Source: Sphingomonas sp. 37zxx
GTDB lineage: Bacteria > Pseudomonadota > Alphaproteobacteria > Sphingomonadales > Sphingomonadaceae
Assembly: GCF_000786205.1 (NCBI RefSeq)
Contig: NZ_JROH01000005.1
Coordinates: 62,001-126,000, forward strand
Direction of reading: 5' to 3'
DNA: 64,000 nt
Shown: positions 18,363 through 27,373 of the stretch, in pieces
How the letters are laid out: each line of letters opens with the position of its first letter
How positions within the stretch are numbered: the first letter of the stretch is position 1
Position numbers and translations under genes: made by a program
Notes under the pieces: generated by a model
What the model was told of the DNA's origin: nothing
Seen by the model: only the letters and a program-made list of their open reading frames with translations
Databases searched by the model: none

Positions 18363-19225
18363 CGGGCAAGCTCCCAAAGCTGTGTGACGCCGGCAAGAAA
18401 CGCGGCTTCGCTGTCGATCGCGACCGATTGGCCGCCCAGCGTCGAAATAGCGGCGGCATAGAGCGCGCCCAGATTGGCATCTGCGAGCAGATACACCGTC
18501 ACACCCGCCCCTATCCTTGCGGCGACATCGGCCCCGATCAGCAGCCCGCTGGCATAACTCGCGGCATCGGCATCGTCGCGCAAGCCAAGCACGCTGGCGG
18601 CGCGGACGCCGAACAGGCTGGCGGCGAGGTCGCGCTTGGCCCCTTCGCGCACGCCGTCGACGAAGGCGTCGCCGGGCGTGACCTCACCCATGAGCTGCCC
18701 CTTCAACACGCTATGCGTCCGCAACAGCGCAAAGAGTTCGCCGGTCATCGCGGTGGTGAAGCTGGCAATCCGCCCCGCCGCCACTGTCGCCCATTTGCAA
18801 TGCGTGCCCGGCTGACACACCAGCGCATCGCCCGGCACCATGCCAGCCGCCACCGCGCCGAGGATCTGCAATTCCTCGCCGCGCATCACGTCGCCCTGCG
18901 TGCCCTGCACGATCGAAACCCCGGGCACGATGCCGGTGCGATCGTCGATCCACTCGACTGCCGCGACCAGATCAGCGAGCCCCGCCGGCGCGCTGGCATA
19001 GGCAACGCTGCGCCAGCCGATCGTCGATCCGACCATGCCGCCCAGCAACATCGGCAGATCGCCCAGCCGCTCGCGCAGGCCTGCCACTTCGCCAGGATAC
19101 GCCTCGGCAGGCGTCGCCGCAGCCCCCGGCCCGCCGCGCTCGCTCGCCGCGACGATGCCGCCCTCGATCCGATAGGCGCGGCGGTTGGTGGTGCCCCAAT
19201 CGACCGCGATGAATGCGTCGGTCAT
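18359..19225 (-). CDS. dgoK: 2-dehydro-3-deoxygalactonokinase
   Basis: This cytosolic sugar-acid kinase of 288 residues phosphorylates KDGal. It starts with FIAVDWGTTNRRAY, the phosphate-1 motif of the family, and contains GMVGSTIGW and the C-terminal GLLIGADV. It lies between the SSS symporter and dgoA on the same strand, forming a transport-kinase-aldolase unit of the De Ley-Doudoroff type. Galactonate dehydratase and galactose dehydrogenase are not in the window. Confidence 0.92.
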   Translation of the reverse strand: MTDAFIAVDWGTTNRRAYRIEGGIVAASERGGPGAAATPAEAYPGEVAGLRERLGDLPMLLGGMVGSTIGWRSVAYASAPAGLADLVAAVEWIDDRTGIVPGVSIVQGTQGDVMRGEELQILGAVAAGMVPGDALVCQPGTHCKWATVAAGRIASFTTAMTGELFALLRTHSVLKGQLMGEVTPGDAFVDGVREGAKRDLAASLFGVRAASVLGLRDDADAASYASGLLIGADVAARIGAGVTVYLLADANLGALYAAAISTLGGQSVAIDSEAAFLAGVTQLWELAR

Positions 19226-19229
19226 CGGC

Positions 19230-20825
19230 TCACCACATCGACGCATAAAGCGCGATCACGACGCCGACGATCGCGAACGCGGCGACGTTGAAGCTTGGCG
19301 TGGTGCGGAAGCTCACCCCCTCGGCGGTGATCCGGTCGCTGCCCGCAGCCCCCGGCTTTACCAGCGACAGGACAACGGCGAGCACCAATGCGATGATGAA
19401 CACCAGCCCCATGCGGTTGATAAACGGCATGTCGGGCATCCCCACCTTGAACAGATAGGACAGCACCACCGATGCGACCGCGGCGGCGATTGCGCCCCAT
19501 TCGCTCGCGCGCTTCCAGAACAGCCCCAGCAGGAAGATCACCGTGATCCCCGGCGTGAAAAAGCCCGAAAACTCCTGGATGAACTGGAACGCCTGGTCCG
19601 ATCCGCCGAGCAAAGGCCGCGCGGTGAACAACGCGATCACCGTCGCCACCGCCGCCGACGAACGACCGATCAGCACCAGATGCTTTTCGCGGCCCGTCCG
19701 CGCCGCACCGTCTTCGGCGACGGTCGGGATGTCACGAAACTTCGCGTACAGATCGAGCGTGAAGATCGTCGCGATCGAATTGATCTTCGACGCGGTCGAG
19801 GCGACCACCGCCGCCATCAGCGCGGCGAACACCAGCCCCAGCAGCCCCGACGGTAGATAGCGCATCATCGTGGGATAGGCTTCATCGGCAGGATTCAGCC
19901 CCGGCGCGAGGATCACCGCCGCCAGCCCCGGCACCACCACGACCAGCGGCATCAGCAGCTTGAGGCCCGCGGCAAACACGATGCCCTTTTGCGCTTCGGC
20001 CAGATTCTTGGCCGCCAGCGCGCGCTGGATGATATATTGGTTGAACCCCCAATAGCTCAGATTGGCGATCCACATGCCACCCACCAGCACCGCGATGCCG
20101 GGCAGTTCCTGATAGCCGACTTCGCCGGGCTCTAGGATCATGTTGAACTTTTCGGGCGCACGATCGAGCAGCACCCCGAAACCGGCCAGCACCCCCTGCC
20201 CGCCACCGACTTCGTTGAGCGTCAACGCCGAGATCGTCAGGCCACCGAACACCAGCAACGTCACCTGAACGATGTCGGTCAACGCCACCGCCTTCAGCCC
20301 GCCGTAAAGCTGGTACAGCAACGCGAACAGCCCGAGCCCGAACAGCGCGACCATCTGATCGACGCCCGCGACCTTGTTCACTGCGATCGAGCCGAGCCAC
20401 AGGATCGCCGTCAGGTTCACGAACACGTACAGCGCCAGCCAGAAGATCGCCATCAGCGTCCGGATCGAGCTGCCATACCGCTGCTCTAGGAACTGCGGCA
20501 TCGTGTAGATTTCGTTCTTCAGGAAGATCGGCAGGAAGAATTTGCCGACGATCAGCAGCGTGATCGCCGCCATCCATTCATAGGATGCGATCGCCAGCCC
20601 CATGACATAGCCCGATCCCGACATGCCGACGATCTGTTCGGCCGAGATGTTGGCCGCGATCAGCGATGCGCCGATTGCCCACCAGGGCAGTGACTTCGAC
20701 GCCAGGAAATAATCGCTGGTGTCTTTTTCCTTACCGCCTTTTTCGCGCGACACGAACTGCGCCAGGCCGAAGATGAAGATCGCATATACGATCACCACGA
20801 CCAGATCGATCGTCGAAAGCCCCAT
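19230..20825 (-). CDS. sodium/solute symporter (SSS family, SglT-like)
   Basis: This inner-membrane Na+-coupled symporter of 531 residues has about 13-14 hydrophobic segments. The start is placed at ATG 20825 (MGLSTIDLVVVIVYAIFIFGL), since upstream in-frame sequence is antisense to the GntR gene. Typical SSS features are the early DYFLASKSLPWWAIGASLIAANISAEQ and the GYVMGLAIASYEW segment. With dgoK and dgoA downstream the likely substrate is a galactose-type sugar or sugar acid. That is inference from context. Confidence 0.9.
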   Translation of the reverse strand: MGLSTIDLVVVIVYAIFIFGLAQFVSREKGGKEKDTSDYFLASKSLPWWAIGASLIAANISAEQIVGMSGSGYVMGLAIASYEWMAAITLLIVGKFFLPIFLKNEIYTMPQFLEQRYGSSIRTLMAIFWLALYVFVNLTAILWLGSIAVNKVAGVDQMVALFGLGLFALLYQLYGGLKAVALTDIVQVTLLVFGGLTISALTLNEVGGGQGVLAGFGVLLDRAPEKFNMILEPGEVGYQELPGIAVLVGGMWIANLSYWGFNQYIIQRALAAKNLAEAQKGIVFAAGLKLLMPLVVVVPGLAAVILAPGLNPADEAYPTMMRYLPSGLLGLVFAALMAAVVASTASKINSIATIFTLDLYAKFRDIPTVAEDGAARTGREKHLVLIGRSSAAVATVIALFTARPLLGGSDQAFQFIQEFSGFFTPGITVIFLLGLFWKRASEWGAIAAAVASVVLSYLFKVGMPDMPFINRMGLVFIIALVLAVVLSLVKPGAAGSDRITAEGVSFRTTPSFNVAAFAIVGVVIALYASMW

Positions 20826-20868
20826 AGCTGCGCCCCTGTCCCGCATGGTTGCTGAAATCTCGCCGGTA

Positions 20869-20898
20869 TTTATACGATAAAATGCTAGTGTCGAGCAT
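20869..20898. promoter_or_regulatory. two adjacent inverted repeats between symporter and GntR genes
   Basis: TTTAT-ACG-ATAAA lies at 20869-20881, and ATGCT-N7-AGCAT at 20882-20898 follows directly. They sit in the 118-130-base divergent gap and are the obvious candidates for a GntR/FadR-type operator controlling both directions. No binding consensus was verified. Confidence 0.4.
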
Positions 20899-20955
20899 CG
20901 AAGCGAGTGACAAAGTCGCGTGCATGCATAAAACACGGCCCAGATGGGGATGAGA

Positions 20956-21672
20956 ATGACTGACGAGGATATCGCTGCCGCGCGGCCCGAGCTGGGCCGC
21001 AATCTGACGCACGGCATGCTGGAGCTGCTGGGCCGCGCCATCGTGACGGGGGCATATGCCGACCGGCCCTTCCCGACCGAGGCCGAAATCGCCAAGGTAC
21101 ACGGCGTCAGCCGATCGGTGACGCGCGAAGCGGTGAAGATGTTGACCGCAAAGGGATTGGTCAGCGCGCGGCCGCGCCAGGGCACGATCGTTCAGCCGGC
21201 CAAGGCGTGGAACCTGTTCGATCCCGATGTGCTGCGCTGGCTGCTCGAACGCAAATTCTCGGTCGAATTGCTGCGCCAGTTCAACCAGCTACGGATCGGC
21301 ATCGAACCTGCAGCGGCAGCGCTGGCGGCCCAATTTCATGACGCCGCCGACCTGCGCGCGATTCGCGGCGGGCTGGATGCGATGGCGGCGGCAGAAGCCG
21401 GCGACGGCGACGCGCTCGAGGCGGACATCGCCTTTCACCTGGCGATCCTGCGCGCGTCGAAAAATCCGTTCTACGAACAGTTCCAGATGGTCGTCGCGAC
21501 TGCGCTGCGAACGTCGATCCGCTTCACCAACAAGATCAAGGGCCGGTCGGCCAACATCGTCGATCACCGGGCGGTCGCCGACGCGATCGAACGGCGAGAC
21601 CCCGAGGATGCCCGCCGCGCGATGACCGCCATCATCGGCGACGTGCTGGTGCTGATCGCCGAGCGCGACTGA
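20956..21672 (+). CDS. FadR/GntR family regulator with FCD domain (DgoR-like)
   Basis: This transcription factor of 238 residues has an N-terminal winged helix, with recognition part FPTEAEIAKVHGVSRSVTREAVKML and wing GLVSARPRQGTIV. A C-terminal FCD ligand domain carries the metal-binding pattern DIAFHLAILRASKN...H. Three in-frame ATGs exist (20944, 20950, 20956), and the last has the best-spaced GGGGATGAGA ribosome site. It is divergent from the sugar symporter-dgoK-dgoA unit, which it most likely represses. Confidence 0.88.
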   Translation: MTDEDIAAARPELGRNLTHGMLELLGRAIVTGAYADRPFPTEAEIAKVHGVSRSVTREAVKMLTAKGLVSARPRQGTIVQPAKAWNLFDPDVLRWLLERKFSVELLRQFNQLRIGIEPAAAALAAQFHDAADLRAIRGGLDAMAAAEAGDGDALEADIAFHLAILRASKNPFYEQFQMVVATALRTSIRFTNKIKGRSANIVDHRAVADAIERRDPEDARRAMTAIIGDVLVLIAERD

Positions 21673-21681
21673 CCGCTTTCG

Positions 21682-22716
21682 TCACGGTGCGACGCTTCGG
21701 CCTTCATCGGCGGATCGTCGCGACGCCTCGATCACGCGCATGACGTCTATTGCCTGCGACACCGGCACTGGATTGGGACCGTCGCCGGCGATCATCGCCG
21801 CGACGCCGGCATAGAAGGCGGGGTAGTCCCCTGGATCACACGGCGCGTCGCGGGTTTCGACGCCCGCACCCTCGCCCACCAGCGACAAATGCGCGGGCAC
21901 GCGATCGATGCCCCAGCCCTCCGCCCCTGGCAGGGTGCCGGCTCGCAGCGCATTTTCCTGCGGATCGAGGCCGTGCTTGATCCAGCTGCCCTTGGTCCCG
22001 TGGACCGCAAAGCGTAGCGCCGACGCAGGCATCATCATGCTGGCGTGCAGGATCACCCTAAGCCTGGGATACACCAACGTGACATGGGCATAATCGGGGG
22101 ATTGGCCGCCGGGTCGCTGAATGGCGAAATCGGCGATCACGCGATCGGGCAGGCCGAACAACACCAGCGCCTGATCGATCAAATGCGGCCCCAGATCGTT
22201 CCACACCCCTGCCCCTGCATGTTCGCGCCAGCGATCGATCACCTGCGGGCGGAAGCGATCGAAATGGCTTTCGAACTGGATCACCTCGCCCAACGCGCCT
22301 TGGCCGATCAACCGGCGCAGCGTCAGGAAATCGGCATCCCAACGGCGGTTGTGAAACACCGTCACGCTGCGGCCCGCCGCATCGGCGGCATCGGCCACCG
22401 ACTGGGCATCGACCAGCGTCAGTGCGAACGGCTTGTCGACCACCACATGCCGCCCCGCCCGTAGCGCGGCGATAGCCTGCTCGGCATGCAACGCATCGGG
22501 GGTGGCAATCACCACCAGATCGATCGCATCGTCGTCAAGCAGCGTTGCCAGATCGGGCACCACTTGCATTCCCGGCAAATCGGCCCAGACCTTGGCAGGG
22601 TCACGCGACACTACCGATCGCAGCGTGAGGCCCGGTGCTGCTCCGATCAGCGGTGCGTGAAACACCCTGCCCGCCAGACCATAGCCGACCAGTCCGACTC
22701 CAAGCATTCCGGCCAT
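21682..22716 (-). CDS. Gfo/Idh/MocA family oxidoreductase
   Basis: This NAD(P)-dependent sugar-type dehydrogenase of 344 residues has an N-terminal Rossmann loop VGYGLAGRVFHAPLI, then VIATPDALH and the signature DKPFALT. A central FHNRRWDADF and HLIDQAL follow. It resembles YdgJ/YvaA-like members. The substrate is unknown. It converges with the GntR gene (stops 9 bases apart) and may or may not belong to the sugar-acid block. ATG 22716 has an AGGAGAAAC ribosome site. Confidence 0.85.
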   Translation of the reverse strand: MAGMLGVGLVGYGLAGRVFHAPLIGAAPGLTLRSVVSRDPAKVWADLPGMQVVPDLATLLDDDAIDLVVIATPDALHAEQAIAALRAGRHVVVDKPFALTLVDAQSVADAADAAGRSVTVFHNRRWDADFLTLRRLIGQGALGEVIQFESHFDRFRPQVIDRWREHAGAGVWNDLGPHLIDQALVLFGLPDRVIADFAIQRPGGQSPDYAHVTLVYPRLRVILHASMMMPASALRFAVHGTKGSWIKHGLDPQENALRAGTLPGAEGWGIDRVPAHLSLVGEGAGVETRDAPCDPGDYPAFYAGVAAMIAGDGPNPVPVSQAIDVMRVIEASRRSADEGRSVAP

Positions 22717-22823
22717 TTCGTTTCTCCTATCCGCCCCACTACAATGCAAAAGGGCGGTCTATCGGACAATGTTCGGCGTGACGCTGTATATCCTTGCAAC
22801 GCCTGACCCACCGGATTCCGGGC

Positions 22824-22845
22824 TTTTGAACGCCAGTGTTCAAAA
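22824..22845. promoter_or_regulatory. perfect palindrome upstream of the RND efflux operon
   Basis: TTTTGAAC (22824-22831) and GTTCAAAA (22838-22845) are perfect inverted arms around GCCAGT. It lies about 90 bases before the adaptor gene. The form is typical of a dimeric repressor site such as TetR-type pump regulators use, but no regulator gene is adjacent. Confidence 0.55.
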
Positions 22846-22935
22846 ATTATGGTTCGGGCTATTGCAATGTTGCGACTGCGAACGCACTTGGCGGTCGCCG
22901 ACGAAAATTTTGGCGCATGCAAGAGGTGAACGGCA

Positions 22936-24162
22936 ATGCCGCAGGTAACGAACAATTTATGGAACCCGCTGCGGCTGACCGCTGCGATGCCGCTCATGTC
23001 GGCGATGCTGCTGGCAGCATGCTCGGGCGAAGCCCCGCCCCCGGCGCGCCCGCCGATGCAGGTGTCGGTCGCCAATCCCATCGAGCGCGAAATCCGCGAC
23101 TGGGATGAATATGTCGGCCGGTTCGAAGCGATCCAGGACGCCGAGATCCGCCCCCGCGCCACCGGCACGATCACCCGCGTCATGTTCAGCGATGGCCAGC
23201 AGGTAAGCAAGGGCCAGGCGCTGTTCGAAATCGATCCCCGCCCCTATCGCGCCGCATTGGCACAAGCCCGTGCGCAGGCCCAGCGCTCCGAAGCAACGCT
23301 GGCAAATGCACGCAGCGAACTCCAGCGCTCCGAAAAGCTGCTGGCGGCGCAAGCGGTCAGCCGCGAAGAGTTTGAAACCAGCCAGGCTGCGCTCCGCACC
23401 GCGCAAGCCGATGTAGCGGCAGCACGCGCGCAGACCCAGACTGCCGAACTGAACGTCTCGTTCACCACGGTTCGCGCGCCGATTTCGGGGCGCGTGTCGA
23501 GCCGCCGCGTCAGCAACGGCAATTTCGTCAGCGATGGCCAGACCGTGCTGACCCGTATCGTATCGACCGGTCCGATCTGGTTCGTGTTCGACGGTGCCGA
23601 GGCATTTTACCTGAAATATCGCCGGCAGGATCAAAGCGGCGAGCGCCGCTCCTCGCGCGACGCCCGCAACCCGGTGGAAATCCAGCTCTCGGACGAGAGC
23701 GGCTGGAACTGGCGCGGCAAGGTGGATTTTGTCGATAACACGATCGATCCCAATTCGGGCACGATCCGGGCGCATGCGCTGATCCAGAATCCCGATGACT
23801 TCCTCACACCGGGCATGTTCGGCCGCGCCCGCCTGCTTGGATCGGGGAACTATCGTGCGATGCTGATCCCCGAAGAAGCGATCGTCAGCGATCAGACCCG
23901 CCGGTTCGTCTATGTCGTCGGTGCCGATGGCAAGACTGCGCCGCGCCCGGTCGTCACCGGCCCGACCGCCGACGGGCTGCGTGTGGTCCGCGAAGGGCTG
24001 AAGCTGGACGACCGCGTCGTCATCGCCGGCTTGACCGCGTTGCAACCGGGCATGCCGGTGCAAGCCAAGCTCACCAAGATCCAGCTGAAGCCGGCTAGCA
24101 ATTCGCCGGCATCGATGCCGGTATCGACCCCACCCGCTTCCGCAGCCAGCGCGGCGAACTGA
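22936..24162 (+). CDS. RND efflux periplasmic adaptor (membrane fusion protein)
   Basis: This lipid-anchored periplasmic subunit of 408 residues bridges the inner-membrane pump and outer-membrane channel. A lipobox LAAC gives Cys29 as the lipidation site. HlyD/AcrA parts are EIRPRATGTITRVMFSDGQQVSKGQALFEIDPRPY (biotinyl-lipoyl half), a coiled-coil region about 95-170, and the second lipoyl half VRAPISGRVSSR. The C-terminus is Pro/Ala/Ser-rich. An AAGAGGTGAA ribosome site precedes ATG 22936. It is the first gene of a three-gene pump operon. Confidence 0.92.
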   Translation: MPQVTNNLWNPLRLTAAMPLMSAMLLAACSGEAPPPARPPMQVSVANPIEREIRDWDEYVGRFEAIQDAEIRPRATGTITRVMFSDGQQVSKGQALFEIDPRPYRAALAQARAQAQRSEATLANARSELQRSEKLLAAQAVSREEFETSQAALRTAQADVAAARAQTQTAELNVSFTTVRAPISGRVSSRRVSNGNFVSDGQTVLTRIVSTGPIWFVFDGAEAFYLKYRRQDQSGERRSSRDARNPVEIQLSDESGWNWRGKVDFVDNTIDPNSGTIRAHALIQNPDDFLTPGMFGRARLLGSGNYRAMLIPEEAIVSDQTRRFVYVVGADGKTAPRPVVTGPTADGLRVVREGLKLDDRVVIAGLTALQPGMPVQAKLTKIQLKPASNSPASMPVSTPPASAASAAN

Positions 24163-24163
24163 G

Positions 24164-27100
24164 ATGAAATTCCCGCATTTCTTCATCGATCGCCCGATCT
24201 TCGCGGCGGTCCTGTCGATCCTCATCCTGGTGTTCGGCCTGGTGGCGCTCCCCGCCCTGCCGATAACCCAATATCCTGAGATCGCACCGCCAACGGTGGT
24301 CATCACCGCGTCATTCCCCGGGGCCAGCGCCGAAACGCTAGCCGAAACCGTCGCCGCCCCGATCGAGGAAGCGGTGAACGGCGTCGAGAACATGATCTAC
24401 ATGTCCTCGTCGAACACCGGCGACGGCCAGACCCAGATCACCGTCACCTTCGCGCAGGGCACCGATGCCGATCAGGCACAGGTGCTGGTGCAGAACCGGG
24501 TGGCCTCGGCCGAGCCGCGCCTGCCCGAACAGACGCGCCAGATCGGCGTAACGGTGCTCAAGAACTCGCCAGACTTCCTGATGGTGGCGATGTTCTCGTC
24601 ACCCGATGGCTCGCTCAGCCAGGAATATGTCTCGAACTATGTCGGGACGCAGGTGATCGACCGGATCTCGCGCGTGTCGGGCGTCGGCAACGCGCAAAGC
24701 TTCGGCAGCCGCGACTATAATATGCGCGTCTGGATCGATCCCGATCAGGCCGCCGCGCGCAACCTGACGGTCGATGAAATCACCGCCGCGGTCCGCGCAC
24801 AGAACGCGCAGGCAGCGGTCGGTTCGGTCGGTTCGCCGCCGTTCAATACCGGCAAGAATGCGTTCCAGCTCGGCATCCAGGCCGAAGGTCGCCTCACCAC
24901 CCCCGAACAGTTCGGCGAGATCATCGTCAAGCGCGGCGAAGGCGGCGCACTCACCCGGTTGCGCGATGTGGCGCGGGTCGAGCTCGGGGCCGAAACCTAT
25001 TCGATCAATGCGTATCTGAACGGAAAGCCGGTCACCGCCGTCGCGATTTCACAGCTTCCCGGATCGAACGCGCTGACCACCGCCGACGCGGTGATCGCCG
25101 AGCTCGAACAGGTGTCGAAGACCTTCCCGCCGGGGATGAAGTACGAAATTCCGTACAACCCGACCGAATATATCTCGGCGTCGATCGATGCCGTGTATCA
25201 TACACTGATCGAGGCGATCATCCTGGTCAGCCTGGTCGTGCTGATCTTCCTGCAAAGCTGGCGCGCGGCGATCATCCCGATCATCGCGATCCCGGTCTCG
25301 TTGGTCGGCGCGCTGGCGGTACTGCTGGGATTTGGCTTCTCGCTCAACAACCTCTCGCTGTTCGGGTTGGTGCTCGCGATCGGTATCGTCGTCGATGACG
25401 CGATCGTCGTGGTCGAGAATGTCGAGCGCCTGATGGAGGAAAAGGGGCTGACCCCGCTCCAGGCAGCGCATGAAACGATGGACGAAGTATCGGGCGCGCT
25501 GATCGCGATCGCGCTGGTGCTGTGCGGGGTGTTCATCCCGACCAGCTTCATCCCGGGCATTTCGGGCACCTTCTATCAGCAGTTCGCGCTGACGATCGTG
25601 TCGGCCACCGCCATCTCGGCCTTCATCTCGCTCACCTTGTCGCCCGCCCTTGCGGCGTTGATCCTCAAGCCCAAAAAGCATGAGGATGTCGCCCCCGCCG
25701 CTGGCGTGCGCGGCTGGCCCACCCGTTTTGCCCGCAGCTTCAATCGCGGGTTCGAATGGCTGGCCGAACGCTATGGCCGGCTCACCGCGCGTGCGATCCG
25801 CATGCTGGGGATCGTCGGTATCGCCTATGTCCTGCTGATCGCAGCGGCTGGGTGGCAGTTCTACTCGACGCCAACCGGGTTCATTCCGGCGCAGGATCAG
25901 GGCTATGTCATCGTTGCGGCACAGCTTCCGCCTGGCGCGTCGCTCGAGCGGACCACCGCGATGATGCTGCGCGCGCAGGAAATCACCGGCAAGAACGCAT
26001 ATGTGAAGGACACGGTGGCGTTGGTCGGCCTCGACGGCGCAAGCTTTTCGGCTGCGCCCAACACCGCCGCGATGTTCGTGACGATGAAGGGTCACGCCGA
26101 GCGGCCGCCGGCCGACGACGTCGCCAACATGCTGCGCGGTGCCTTCAGCCAGTTGACCGAGGGTATGCTGCTGGTGATCCCGCCACCCCCGGTTCAGGGC
26201 ATCGGCACCGGCGGCGGCTGGAAGATGATGATCGAGGATCGTCAGAACCGTGGCTATGGCGCGCTGGAAGCGGCTGCGTTTCAGATGATGATGAAGGCAA
26301 ATGCCGCCCCAGGCATCACCGGCGCTTTCACCCTGTTCAACACCAAGACTCCGCGTTTGTTCGCCGACATTGATCGCGAACGGGCAGAGCAGCTTGGGGT
26401 GCCAGTGGCGAATATCTTCTCGACCCTCGGAACGTATCTGGGCTCGTCATACATCAACGACTTCAACTTCCTCGGCCGCACTTTCCGTGTGACCGCACAG
26501 GCCGATGCGCCCTATCGTGACGAAACGTCGGATGTCGGCCGGCTGCGCACCCGCTCGGCTTCGGGCCAGATGGTGCCGCTCGATGCGGTGATGACCCTGC
26601 GCGACGACAGCGGGCCGTATCGCGTGGTGCGGTACAATCTATACCCCTCGGCCGAATTGCAGGGAAACACCATTCCCGGCTTTTCGACCGGCCAGAGCCT
26701 GGCAACGATGGAGCGGATCGCCGCCGAAACACTGCCCGACGGGATGAGCTATGAATGGACCGAACTCGCGTTCCAGCAAAAGCAGGCGGGCAACACTGCG
26801 ATCGTCGCCTTTGGCCTGGCGGTGCTGTTCGTCTTCCTGCTGCTGTCGGCCAATTATGAAAGCCTGACCCTGCCGTTCGCGGTGATTCTGATCGTGCCGA
26901 TGTGCCTGTTGGCGGCGCTGCTCGGGGTCAATTTCATGGGGCTGGACAACAACATCCTCACCCAGATCGGGTTGGTGGTGCTGATCGGCCTGGCGGCAAA
27001 GAACGCGATCCTCATCGTCGAATTTGCCAAGGCGAATGAAGACCGCGGCGACGAAATGTATGAAGCTGCGCGGCATGCCGCTGCTCAACGCCTGCGGCCG

Positions 27101-27373
27101 ATCCTGATGACCTCGATCGCGTTCATCCTGGGCGTGCTGCCGCTGGTGATCGGGTCAGGCCCCGGTGCCGAGCTTCGCGCAGCGCTGGGTGTGGCGGTGT
27201 TCTTCGGCATGATCGGCGTCACGCTGTTCGGCCTGCTGTTCACCCCTGCATTCTACATCATGAGCCGTCGCATGGGGAATGGCGCAGCGCGCTGGCGTGA
27301 TCGGCACAAGCCGCGCCAGCCTGTCGATCAGCCCCCTGCCCCGCCCGCCCCCGCTGCCGGAGAGCCCGCATGA
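24164..27373 (+). CDS. RND multidrug efflux transporter (HAE1 family, AcrB/MexF-like)
   Basis: This inner-membrane proton-driven pump of 1069 residues starts FFIDRPIFAAVLSILILVFG and has the full two-repeat layout of 12 membrane helices and two large periplasmic loops. Conserved segments include GLVLAIGIVVDDAIVVVENVERLM (TM4 proton-relay aspartates), FIPAQDQGY and GLAAKNAILIVEFA (TM10 lysine). It follows the adaptor by one base and overlaps the channel gene by four, so all three are coupled. Confidence 0.95.
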   Translation: MKFPHFFIDRPIFAAVLSILILVFGLVALPALPITQYPEIAPPTVVITASFPGASAETLAETVAAPIEEAVNGVENMIYMSSSNTGDGQTQITVTFAQGTDADQAQVLVQNRVASAEPRLPEQTRQIGVTVLKNSPDFLMVAMFSSPDGSLSQEYVSNYVGTQVIDRISRVSGVGNAQSFGSRDYNMRVWIDPDQAAARNLTVDEITAAVRAQNAQAAVGSVGSPPFNTGKNAFQLGIQAEGRLTTPEQFGEIIVKRGEGGALTRLRDVARVELGAETYSINAYLNGKPVTAVAISQLPGSNALTTADAVIAELEQVSKTFPPGMKYEIPYNPTEYISASIDAVYHTLIEAIILVSLVVLIFLQSWRAAIIPIIAIPVSLVGALAVLLGFGFSLNNLSLFGLVLAIGIVVDDAIVVVENVERLMEEKGLTPLQAAHETMDEVSGALIAIALVLCGVFIPTSFIPGISGTFYQQFALTIVSATAISAFISLTLSPALAALILKPKKHEDVAPAAGVRGWPTRFARSFNRGFEWLAERYGRLTARAIRMLGIVGIAYVLLIAAAGWQFYSTPTGFIPAQDQGYVIVAAQLPPGASLERTTAMMLRAQEITGKNAYVKDTVALVGLDGASFSAAPNTAAMFVTMKGHAERPPADDVANMLRGAFSQLTEGMLLVIPPPPVQGIGTGGGWKMMIEDRQNRGYGALEAAAFQMMMKANAAPGITGAFTLFNTKTPRLFADIDRERAEQLGVPVANIFSTLGTYLGSSYINDFNFLGRTFRVTAQADAPYRDETSDVGRLRTRSASGQMVPLDAVMTLRDDSGPYRVVRYNLYPSAELQGNTIPGFSTGQSLATMERIAAETLPDGMSYEWTELAFQQKQAGNTAIVAFGLAVLFVFLLLSANYESLTLPFAVILIVPMCLLAALLGVNFMGLDNNILTQIGLVVLIGLAAKNAILIVEFAKANEDRGDEMYEAARHAAAQRLRPILMTSIAFILGVLPLVIGSGPGAELRAALGVAVFFGMIGVTLFGLLFTPAFYIMSRRMGNGAARWRDRHKPRQPVDQPPAPPAPAAGEPA

